6,433 bases of DNA. Source: Acidobacteriota bacterium (GTDB lineage: Bacteria; Acidobacteriota; Terriglobia; UBA7540). Location of the stretch: contig JAKASH010000180.1 of NCBI GenBank assembly GCA_021828225.1, positions 1 through 6,433 on the forward strand, written 5' to 3'. Shown piece after piece: positions 1 through 5,292 of the stretch; the first letter of the stretch is position 1; each line of letters starts with the position of its first letter. The notes under the pieces were generated by a model. The model saw only the letters and a list, made by a program, of their open reading frames with translations. It was not told where the DNA came from and searched no databases. A program made the position numbers and the translations under genes.

Positions 1-2
1 AG

Positions 3-242
3 CCGGCTGATCTCGATGAACTGTTTCCGCCGCAGGGGTTCGATGTTCTGCGCCGTGAGAACCAACGCCTCCAGCGCCAGGTCACGAAGCTCCAATCTAC
101 CCTGGAGCGGAAGGCTCAACAGATTCATATTCTTGAGGATCTGGCTAAAGATCTCCAAGGCCAAATAGCCAGCCTGCAGGCCGGAGTGCCGAAGAGCCAG
201 TCTGTTCCTTCCGGTCAAGCCCCTGAACAGGCTGCTGAGTAA
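3..242 (+). CDS. C-terminal fragment of a coiled-coil protein of unknown function (5' end outside window)
   Basis: An open frame enters from the left edge (first full codon at position 3) and ends at TAA 240-242, giving 79 visible residues. From about visible residue 16 to 58 the sequence shows regular heptad spacing. Hydrophobic or core-compatible residues fall at N20, L23, V27, L30, L34, K37, I41, L44, A48, L51, I55 and L58, with many Gln, Arg, Lys and Glu between them. This predicts a parallel coiled coil and probably oligomerisation. The last 18 or so residues (after G61) are Pro, Gln, Ser and Ala rich and probably disordered. No catalytic motif, membrane segment or recognisable family signature is visible in this part, so the function depends on the missing N-terminal portion. 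A possible terminator hairpin follows 26 bases after the stop. I am confident that the frame is coding because of the uninterrupted heptads and natural stop, but not of its role. Confidence 0.7.
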   Translation, partial: PADLDELFPPQGFDVLRRENQRLQRQVTKLQSTLERKAQQIHILEDLAKDLQGQIASLQAGVPKSQSVPSGQAPEQAAE

Positions 243-268
243 CAAAAGCGCGGCCGGGAGGGTCCGCT

Positions 269-286
269 CACGGCTGTAGCGCCGTG
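269..286 (+). terminator. Short GC-rich hairpin after the coiled-coil gene, possible terminator
   Basis: CACGGC (269-274) and GCCGTG (281-286) form a perfect 6-bp stem with a 6-base loop, and are followed by a pyrimidine-rich but imperfect tract, CACTTTATCTTCT. It lies 26 bases after the TAA of the coiled-coil gene, where a terminator is expected. The T-tract is broken, so this is only a weak intrinsic terminator. It could equally be a dispersed intergenic palindrome. The rest of 243-501 shows no gene I can support. Confidence 0.35.
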
Positions 287-501
287 CACTTTATCTTCTA
301 CCAGTGGATTGTCGCGACGCCCCGTTGAGACACCCTCTAGATTCGCTGACGTGCGTTTTACGGCAGGAGTCTTGAAGGCGAATTGTATCCTTCATCGCAC
401 AACAGCCCTCTTGAAGGACCTGCTTTCTATTTCGTTGATAACAATCGGTATGACCTGGATGACGAAAGATTGGCCTGGACCTCCCCGGTAGTATCCTTGT
501 C

Positions 502-1266
502 TCAATCCGGAATCGTGAGGTCACGGTAAGGAGGCATGTGCCGCAGGTCGTTGCCGGCAATCAAGGGCGCGGCCAGCATGCACCAAAGGCTGAAATGTGA
601 TTGGCTCTCTTCAAGTGAGAGCCCCGGATTGCCGACCTCCAGCATATCGGGGTCGTTCCAGTGGCCGGGCCCGGCGTAGGGCCACAGGTCGGCTTCCTGG
701 TCCACGATCTGCATCACGCCGTGCGTCTAGACGCCCGTGCAATCCCAGCAGTCGGCAATGTCTCCCGTCGTCCGCCACAAATTGCCGATGTCGACCGCCC
801 ACTTCCAAGGGTCGTCCACACCCCACTCGCACAGGCTGAAGACGATGGGCCGGCCGGAAGCCTTGAGGGCGTCGCGCATGATGGCATATGAAGCCTGCAC
901 ATTCTGGGTGCTATGGTTGCACCAGTCGTATTTGAGGTAATCCACGCCCCACGCGGCATACTGCCGGGCGTCCCGGAACTCATAACCGCGGCTGCCCGGG
1001 CGTCCCTGGCAGGTTGCTGTCCCGGCGTCGGAATAGAGCCTGAACTTCAGGCCCTTGGAATGGAGGTAATCGGCCAGCGCCTTCATGCCGCTTGAGACCA
1101 TGGCATCGGCCATTTCTTCCACGAATTTTTCGCTGACGTTACAGCCGAACTTGTTCCAACTGTTCCATCCCATGGGCGGCGTTTTCGCCAGCCCGTTGTC
1201 CAGCGCCCACGCCGGGGTAAGGGCGCAGAAGAACACCGCAAGACACAACAGCATGGCTTTTTTCAT
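502..1266 (-). pseudogene. Decayed secreted alpha-galactosidase, GH27 family
   Basis: The intact enzyme would be an exported GH27 alpha-galactosidase that removes terminal alpha-linked galactose from oligo- and polysaccharides. I choose ATG 1266-1264 as the start. It has an AAGGA Shine-Dalgarno six bases upstream and begins a good signal peptide (MKKAMLLCLAV..., likely cut after AWA, residue 21). GH27 motifs follow: TPPMGWNSWNKFG (29-41), YLKYDWCN with nucleophile D114, LWRTTGDIADCW with acid/base D169, and YAGPGHWNDPDMLEVGN (197-213). Three lesions are visible. First, residues 58-64 jump from SSGMK straight into ALADYLHSKG, so about 35-40 residues carrying the substrate-binding DDCW motif are missing, in frame. 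Second, codon 180 is TAG (727-729), and the same frame resumes GH27 homology after it. Third, homology ends around 505-535 and TGA at 502-504 stops the frame, so the last barrel strands and the C-terminal beta-sandwich are absent. Activity is very unlikely. Sequencing or assembly error could explain one lesion but hardly all three. Confidence 0.88.
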
Positions 1267-1323
1267 GGCCGATCCTTCATTCTCCAGTAATTGGACTATC
1301 TGTGACTTGGCGACGAGCGGCAG

Positions 1324-1335
1324 CATGGTACCATG
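1324..1335. repeat. 12-bp perfect palindrome upstream of the GH27 pseudogene
   Basis: CATGGTACCATG reads identically on both strands. It sits about 58 bases upstream of the chosen GH27 start. The position would suit an operator for a dimeric regulator, but a single 12-bp palindrome may also arise by chance, and no second copy was seen in the window. Confidence 0.3.
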
Positions 1336-1465
1336 ACGTTATTCCGCCGTCACGCGCGCCGACCAGGAATTTCTCGGGCCGGTGGCCAACTCGGGCGGCT
1401 TCGAGCGCCGGGTTTTCGCGTTCGAAGATCCATGGCGGTTCCCCTCATGAGGTAGCCGCGAAATC

Positions 1466-1503
1466 TCCTTGAATTTTCTGGCAATGCTCTCACAATTCAA
1501 GGA
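1466..1503. promoter_or_regulatory. Perfect 10-bp inverted repeat abutting the lipoprotein promoter (possible operator)
   Basis: TCCTTGAATT (1466-1475) and AATTCAAGGA (1494-1503) are exact reverse complements separated by 18 bases. The right arm ends at the base just before the -35 hexamer TTGAAC (1504-1509). A site placed there could bind a dimeric activator contacting RNA polymerase, or a repressor overlapping the -35 region. It could also form a hairpin with an 18-base loop. There is no T-tract after it, which argues against a terminator. The repeat is seen directly in the sequence; its regulatory role is inference from position. Confidence 0.5.
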
Positions 1504-1532
1504 TTGAACTGTTCGCTTCTCGGGCCTATAAT
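1504..1532 (+). promoter_or_regulatory. Sigma70-type promoter for the lipoprotein gene
   Basis: The -35 box TTGAAC (1504-1509, four of six consensus bases) and a perfect -10 box TATAAT (1527-1532) are spaced by exactly 17 bases on the + strand. Transcription would start near 1539, leaving a leader of about 88 bases before ATG 1627. The end of this leader has a small GTCAA/TTGAC hairpin (1601-1605 with 1611-1615) directly before the GAGGT ribosome binding site (1616-1620). Confidence 0.72.
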
Positions 1533-1626
1533 CAGCGCCAGGATAGTGGCACTCCGGACTAGGCCAGCGTATTCGCTCTCAACCGGCCGCCCATGCTGCT
1601 GTCAATTCCCTTGACGAGGTCTGACG

Positions 1627-2514
1627 ATGAACAGAGTTGAACCTTCTATTTGTAATTCTCCCCGCCTTTGGATTCCGGCTGTTTTGCTAACCGCGCTTCT
1701 CACGGCCTGTTCTTCCTCCGTGTCACCCACGAAGAAGTCTGCAAGCCCCTACCAGCAGGCCAAGGACATGTTCAAACAAGGTAATCTGGATCGTACGCTT
1801 AGCCTGACGGGGCCGTTGGCCAGGGCAGACACAAATGATCCCGAAACGCTCAATGCCCGGGTGCTGAGAGCAGTGATTTACAGCGGCCAGGTCGAAGCCT
1901 ACAAGGAACTGGCGGACATTTACAGGAAAGGCAGCCGAGCCGCCAAGAATCCTCAGTTTATAGCTTCCTTCAGCCGCCACCGCAGCGATGCGCTTCAGTA
2001 TGGCGGTGACTCGGTACTTAGCCTCGGAGAAATCGTCATGGAGTTTACCTCCGCTCCGACTTTCCCTAAAGAGCTTACGCTGGATGCCCCGTGGCCGAGC
2101 GTTGAGGGTCCGGAAGTTGTTCCCGCACTCACGCGAATCAGCCAGGGAGGCTGGGTTTCTGAAGATGGCCAAGCCAGCGCCACCGTCGATGCTCAGCGCA
2201 AGGGGATCGATGACACGTTGGCCGAGCTTGTTGGTGGCGATCGCACCAAAGTCCGGACAGAGATGACAGCAGGCCCGGTAAAGATCAGTGGCCTGGATTT
2301 CGCCCTTTTCCTGGAAAAAGGTGTGGTTGATGGTATAGCGTTCTTCGGACCGGAATACATCAACAACCCTGATCAGGTGAAGACGCTCTGTGGTGTGGCG
2401 GATCGCCTTGTTCCACCCATCGAAACCATGCTCAAAGAGAATCCGGATAAGAAGAAAGAGGCGGAGTTCAAGAAACTGCAGAAACAGATCAAGGACGCCG
2501 AAAAGTACACCTGA
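1627..2514 (+). CDS. Putative outer-membrane lipoprotein of unknown function with TPR-like helical N-terminus
   Basis: This is a 295-residue protein. The start is well supported: GAGGT lies at 1616-1620, six bases before ATG 1627, and a near-consensus sigma70 promoter lies upstream. Residues 14-27 form a hydrophobic export signal ending in the lipobox L25-T26-A27-C28. Ser rather than Asp at +2 suggests sorting to the outer membrane if the host is diderm. A Ser/Lys-rich linker (29-40) precedes helices at about 41-66 and 71-102 with TPR-like spacing (AKDMFKQGNLDRTLSL, then NARVLRAVIYSGQVEAYKEL). The middle (150-240) looks mixed alpha/beta. The C-terminus (about 265-293) is a highly charged Lys/Glu helix. 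I do not recognise the family and see no catalytic signature. The TPR-like part suggests protein-protein contacts at the envelope, such as an assembly or scaffolding role, but this is inference. The gene is monocistronic here, facing the tdh-kbl operon tail to tail. Confidence 0.82.
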   Translation: MNRVEPSICNSPRLWIPAVLLTALLTACSSSVSPTKKSASPYQQAKDMFKQGNLDRTLSLTGPLARADTNDPETLNARVLRAVIYSGQVEAYKELADIYRKGSRAAKNPQFIASFSRHRSDALQYGGDSVLSLGEIVMEFTSAPTFPKELTLDAPWPSVEGPEVVPALTRISQGGWVSEDGQASATVDAQRKGIDDTLAELVGGDRTKVRTEMTAGPVKISGLDFALFLEKGVVDGIAFFGPEYINNPDQVKTLCGVADRLVPPIETMLKENPDKKKEAEFKKLQKQIKDAEKYT

Positions 2515-2520
2515 GGGGCT

Positions 2521-2544
2521 ACAAGCCGTTTACGCGCGGCTTGT
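2521..2544. repeat. Stem-loop just after the lipoprotein stop codon
   Basis: ACAAGCCG (2521-2528) and CGGCTTGT (2537-2544) form a perfect 8-bp stem with an 8-base loop, starting seven bases after the TGA. Wobble and C-G pairs at 2520/2545 and 2519/2546 can extend it. The following bases (GGAAAGGG) are not a T-tract, so it is not a classical intrinsic terminator. It could protect the mRNA 3' end or assist termination together with the larger hairpin 50 bases further on. Confidence 0.45.
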
Positions 2545-2597
2545 GGAAAGGGACACAACATCTGTGGCATGGCCGGAAGGCCTAAGAAAACAGCCTT

Positions 2598-2691
2598 GCA
2601 CAAAGACGCCAAGACGCAGAGCGGCACAACATGAAACTCCATGAATCCCTTTGCAGGCCTTTGCGGCTTCGTGCCTTGGCGCGCGGTTTTT
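2598..2691. terminator. Imperfect inverted repeat with 8-bp periodicity, probable bidirectional terminator
   Basis: The left arm 2598-2621 and right arm 2659-2682 pair at roughly two thirds of 24 positions across a 37-base loop. The left arm is made of tandem 8-mer variants (CACAAAGA, CGCCAAGA, CGCAGAG). The right arm carries the complementary series (CTTTGCGG, CTTCGTGC, CTTGGCGC). An A-rich tract (AAGAAAA, 2584-2590) precedes the left arm and TTTTT (2687-2691) follows the right arm, so each strand reads a hairpin followed by T residues. It lies between the convergent lipoprotein and kbl genes, exactly where a shared terminator is expected. The internal periodicity also resembles dispersed intergenic repeats seen in environmental bacteria; that resemblance is from memory only. 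Confidence 0.55.
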
Positions 2692-2728
2692 CAGGGCCGG
2701 GAACATTTTACACAGCTTCTGAGATGAC

Positions 2729-3919
2729 CTATGCCGCCTCCATGGCATCCCGCACCTCCCGGAAGCTCTGGATGGCGAATTCCAGGTCGGCGCGGGTGTG
2801 CGCGGCGGAAATCTGTACGCGGATGCGCGCCTTGCCTTGCGGCACCACGGGATAGGAAAATCCGATCACGTAGATGCCCTTGGCCAGCAGGGCGTCGGCC
2901 ATCTGCGTCGCCGTGCTCGCCTCGCCGATCATGATAGGCACAATCGGGTGCTCACCCGGAAGAATTGAAAAGCCGAGCGCGGCCATCTGCTCTCGGAAGA
3001 ATCGCGTGTTGGCCATCAGGCGCTCCCGCAGTTCGCCTGACTCCCGAAGCAGGTCGAGGACTTTCAGCGAAGCTGCCACAATCGCCGGCGAGACGGAGTT
3101 GGAAAACAGGTAAGGCCGCGAGCGCTGCCTCAGCAGCTCGATGATTTCCTTCCGCCCGGTTGTGTACCCGCCGCTGGCTCCTCCGAGCGCCTTCCCTAGC
3201 GTTCCGGTAATGATGTCAACCCGGCCTTCGACGCCGCAATGTTCGGGAGTCCCGCGCCCGTGCGTGCCCATAAATCCCACGGCGTGAGAGTCATCCACCA
3301 TCACCAGCGCGTCATACTTTTCCGCCAGGCCGCAGATCTCTGCGAGCTTCGCCACGTAGCCGTCCATGGAGAAGACGCCGTCGGTTGCCACTAGCACGTA
3401 CCGCGCCTCCGCCTTAGCCTGCTCCAGCTTGGCTTCCAGATCGCTCATGTCGCCGTTGCGAAAGCGGTAACGCTTGGCTTTGCACAGGCGGACGCCATCG
3501 ATAATGCTGGCGTGGTTCAGTTCGTCCGAAATCACCGCGTCTTCGGAGTCCAGCAGCGTTTCAAACAGCCCGCCGTTGGCGTCAAAACAGGAGCTGTAAA
3601 GGATGGTGTCATCCGTCCCCAGAAATCGGCTCAGGGCTGCTTCCAATTGCTGGTGGATGGCCTGCGTCCCGCAGATAAAGCGAACCGAGGAGAGTCCGTA
3701 GCCCCAGCGGTCCAGCGCTTCTTTCGCCGCCTGGACAATAGCGGGATGGTTGGCGAGGCCCAGGTAGTTGTTGGCGCACAGGTTCAGGACCGTCTCGCCG
3801 CTCTGGAGTTTCACTCGCGTCTGCTGCGCGGAGTTCAGGGTTCGCTCGTTCTTGTAAAGACCACCTTGCCGGATTTCGCCCAGCCGGGCCATCAGGTGTT
3901 CGCGGATGCTTCCGTACAA
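2729..3919 (-). CDS. kbl: Glycine C-acetyltransferase (2-amino-3-ketobutyrate CoA ligase)
   Basis: This PLP enzyme of the alpha-oxoamine synthase group cleaves 2-amino-3-ketobutyrate with CoA to glycine and acetyl-CoA, the second step of cytosolic threonine degradation. The 396 residues match the usual length (about 398) and align with E. coli Kbl throughout. Key features are [12 protein letters not shown] (48-59), [10 protein letters not shown] (77-86), H136 in [12 protein letters not shown] (ring stacking), D209 and H212 in VDDSHAVGF (PLP N1 and O3'), Schiff-base lysine K243 in [27 protein letters not shown] (265-276) and [12 protein letters not shown] near the C-terminus. The start codon is TTG at 3919-3917. 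It lies one base after the tdh stop and is served by GGAGG seven bases upstream, inside the tdh 3' end. The first ATG is nine codons later and has no comparable ribosome binding site. Translational coupling to tdh is likely. Confidence 0.96.
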   Translation of the reverse strand: MYGSIREHLMARLGEIRQGGLYKNERTLNSAQQTRVKLQSGETVLNLCANNYLGLANHPAIVQAAKEALDRWGYGLSSVRFICGTQAIHQQLEAALSRFLGTDDTILYSSCFDANGGLFETLLDSEDAVISDELNHASIIDGVRLCKAKRYRFRNGDMSDLEAKLEQAKAEARYVLVATDGVFSMDGYVAKLAEICGLAEKYDALVMVDDSHAVGFMGTHGRGTPEHCGVEGRVDIITGTLGKALGGASGGYTTGRKEIIELLRQRSRPYLFSNSVSPAIVAASLKVLDLLRESGELRERLMANTRFFREQMAALGFSILPGEHPIVPIMIGEASTATQMADALLAKGIYVIGFSYPVVPQGKARIRVQISAAHTRADLEFAIQSFREVRDAMEAA

Positions 3920-3920
3920 T

Positions 3921-4949
3921 TTATTCCCTCCATTTCAAAATCACTTTGCCGCACTTGCCGCTCTTCATGGCTTCAAAGCCCTTTTCGTACTCCTGCCAGG
4001 GCAGGCGGTGCGTAATCACCGGCGTGATGTCGAGGCCCGACTCCAGCATCACCGTCATCTTGTACCACGTCTCGTACATCTCCCGGCCGTAGATGCCCTT
4101 GATGGTCAGCATGTTGAAGATTACCTGGTTCCAGTTGATGGACATCTCCTGATTGGGGATGCCGAGCATCGCGATCCTGCCGCCGTGGCTCATGTTGGCC
4201 AGCATGCTGCGGAAGGCCGCCGGGCTTCCGGACATCTCCAGGCCCACGTCAAAGCCTTCCTGCATACCCAGCTCCTTCTGCACCTGCTCTAGCGGCTTTT
4301 TGGTGGGATCGATGGCCATGGTCACGCCCATTTTCTCCGCCAGCTTCAGGCGTTCGGGGATCAGGTCTGAGATCACGACGAACCTTGCTCCGGCATGCCG
4401 AGCCACCGCCGCCGCCATCAGGCCGATGGGCCCCGCTCCGGTGATCAGCACGTCTTCCCCCAGCACTGGAAATTGCAGCGCCGTGTGGACCGCGTTGCCG
4501 AAGGGATCGAAGATCGAGGCAATTTCCAGCGGAACGGTGGGATGGTGCCGCCAGATGTTGCTCATCGGCAGCGCGATGTATTCGGCGAAGGCGCCGGGCC
4601 GGCTGACGCCCACTCCCTTGGAGTGCGCGCAGAGATGCCGCCGCCCGGCCAGGCAATTCCGGCAGCGCCCGCAGACCACGTGGCCCTCACCGCTCACGAT
4701 CATCCCGGGCTCAAAGTCGCTTACGTTGGAGCCCACGGCCTCTATCTCACCCACAAATTCGTGGCCGATCACCAGCGGAACGGGAATGGTCTTCCTGGCC
4801 CAGTCGTCCCATTCATAAATGTGCAGGTCGGTGCCGCAGATGCCCGTCAAGCGGACGTGGATCAGGACGTCGTTGATCCCGATCGTCGGCTTTGGGACAT
4901 CTTCAATCCACAGGCCACGCTCTGCCCGGCTCTTTACCAGTGCTTTCAT
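3921..4949 (-). CDS. tdh: L-threonine 3-dehydrogenase (zinc-dependent, NAD+)
   Basis: This cytosolic medium-chain dehydrogenase oxidises L-threonine with NAD+ to 2-amino-3-ketobutyrate, which Kbl then cleaves. The 342 residues match the family length (E. coli 341). Catalytic-zinc and nearby residues are C38, T40 and H43 in [10 protein letters not shown], and H63-E64 in VIGHEFVG. The structural zinc cysteines C93, C96, C99 and C107 are all present. The Rossmann fold shows GAGPIG (171-176), with D195 in ISDLIPER as the expected acidic residue favouring NAD+ over NADP+. The stretch [14 protein letters not shown] (145-158) and the C-terminal [11 protein letters not shown] segment are typical of Tdh rather than of sorbitol dehydrogenases. 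The start is ATG 4949-4947, with GGGAGAG ending six bases upstream. It is the promoter-proximal gene of the two-gene operon, opposite to the kbl-tdh order of E. coli. No promoter with a good -35 box was found upstream. Confidence 0.96.
   Translation of the reverse strand: MKALVKSRAERGLWIEDVPKPTIGINDVLIHVRLTGICGTDLHIYEWDDWARKTIPVPLVIGHEFVGEIEAVGSNVSDFEPGMIVSGEGHVVCGRCRNCLAGRRHLCAHSKGVGVSRPGAFAEYIALPMSNIWRHHPTVPLEIASIFDPFGNAVHTALQFPVLGEDVLITGAGPIGLMAAAVARHAGARFVVISDLIPERLKLAEKMGVTMAIDPTKKPLEQVQKELGMQEGFDVGLEMSGSPAAFRSMLANMSHGGRIAMLGIPNQEMSINWNQVIFNMLTIKGIYGREMYETWYKMTVMLESGLDITPVITHRLPWQEYEKGFEAMKSGKCGKVILKWRE
3926..3931 (-). promoter_or_regulatory. Ribosome binding site that fixes the kbl TTG start
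   Basis: GGAGGG is read on the minus strand within the last codons of tdh (the W-R-E region). The core GGAGG is followed by seven bases (GAATAAA, which includes the tdh TAA) and then TTG. This is near-ideal spacing and supports the TTG rather than the downstream ATG as the kbl start. Confidence 0.7.
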
Positions 4950-5020
4950 CTTTGTCTCTCCCGGATTGCGGATAGCGCGGACCTTGTGCTCACGGCCTGC
5001 GGCTGTCTCTAGGATCGCAG

Positions 5021-5036
5021 ATCAATAACTGTTGAT
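5021..5036. promoter_or_regulatory. ATCAA-N6-TTGAT inverted repeat in the tdh leader, possible operator
   Basis: ATCAA (5021-5025) and TTGAT (5032-5036) are exact reverse complements with a six-base spacer, giving a 16-bp dyad typical in size for a dimeric regulator. It overlaps the only plausible -10 box for tdh (GATAAT, minus strand 5040-5035) and lies about 72 bases upstream of the tdh ATG, so a repressor bound there could block transcription. The short arms make a chance occurrence possible. Confidence 0.3.
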
Positions 5037-5172
5037 TATCTCACGAAAAGGCCTGGAACCCTCTTGTGCTGAGCAGGGGTTGGCAGGGCGCCTGCCCATC
5101 TGTCTGTTGCGTTGGGTTCGTCTAGCCACCTGTGGCGGCGGTGTCTCCCTTCGCTGACTGTTGCTTGCGGTC

Positions 5173-5205
5173 GGCGGCCGGACAGGCTTGGAATGCACGG
5201 CCGCC
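5173..5205. repeat. Perfect 8-bp GC-only inverted repeat downstream of the GH35-type gene
   Basis: GGCGGCCG (5173-5180) and CGGCCGCC (5198-5205) are exact reverse complements around a 17-base loop. Read on the minus strand, it lies about 88 bases after the stop of the beta-galactosidase-like gene and could act as a 3'-end or termination hairpin. The bases after it on that strand (GACCGCAAG) are not a T-tract, so intrinsic termination is doubtful. Confidence 0.4.
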
Positions 5206-5292
5206 ATTAAGGTCAAATTTTACCGCAGAATGAGGCTATGTACCAGCCGAGGAGAATTTGTAGTGGTCAATAAAGTGACAGCCAAAGGGTTG

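Larger units (their letters stand above)
1267..1626. other. Divergent intergenic region between the GH27 pseudogene and the lipoprotein gene
   Basis: These 360 bases separate two divergently read genes. The right half (1466-1532) holds an inverted repeat and a near-consensus promoter facing the lipoprotein gene. The left end has the AAGGA Shine-Dalgarno of the pseudogene (1273-1277) and a 12-bp palindrome (1324-1335). Between about 1336 and 1460 the sequence is GC-rich. It is open for 37 codons on + between TGA codons at 1334 and 1448, and for about 54 codons on -. Neither frame has a credible start, ribosome binding site or family signature, so I call no gene there. No clear promoter for the GH27 gene was recognised. 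Confidence 0.6.
4950..5292. other. Non-coding region between the GH35-type gene and tdh
   Basis: These 343 bases hold the leader of the tdh-kbl operon and the tail of the upstream minus-strand gene. I see a possible -10 box on the minus strand (GATAAT, 5040-5035), but the matching -35 position (GAGGGT) is poor. There are three inverted repeats, listed separately where they have something to add. A small GGCAGG/CCTGCC stem lies at 5082-5087/5091-5096 with a GCG loop and no T-tract. A 64-codon minus-strand frame (5216-5022, TTG start) has no ribosome binding site or family signature and is not called. No riboswitch or RNA gene was recognised. Confidence 0.5.

Noticed and set aside
243..501. Possible insertion-sequence remnant or small RNA behind the GH27 pseudogene
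   Set aside because: No terminal inverted repeats, target duplication, transposase remnant or recognisable RNA fold was found; only a short hairpin at 269-286.
727..729. Amber codon read as pyrrolysine or another programmed recoding event
   Set aside because: No pyl genes or recoding element are seen, and the gene has two further inactivating lesions, so ordinary decay is simpler.
1281..1444. About 54 open codons on the minus strand (and 37 on the plus strand at 1337-1447) as a hidden gene fragment
   Set aside because: There is no start codon with a ribosome binding site and no family I can name; the openness is explained by GC-rich sequence.
1723..2172. 149-codon minus-strand open frame inside the lipoprotein gene
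   Set aside because: It is antisense to a well-supported gene with promoter, ribosome binding site and lipobox, and its translation has no family signature.
4153..4818. 221-codon plus-strand frame opposite tdh (with similar frames at 4395-5012 and 3512-4015)
   Set aside because: These are shadows of the tdh and kbl coding strands, whose zinc and PLP motifs are intact.
5022..5216. 64-codon minus-strand frame just upstream of tdh, as a possible leader peptide
   Set aside because: It has a TTG start without a Shine-Dalgarno, a low-complexity Arg/Pro/Gln composition, and no run of Thr or Gly codons as expected for an attenuator of this operon.
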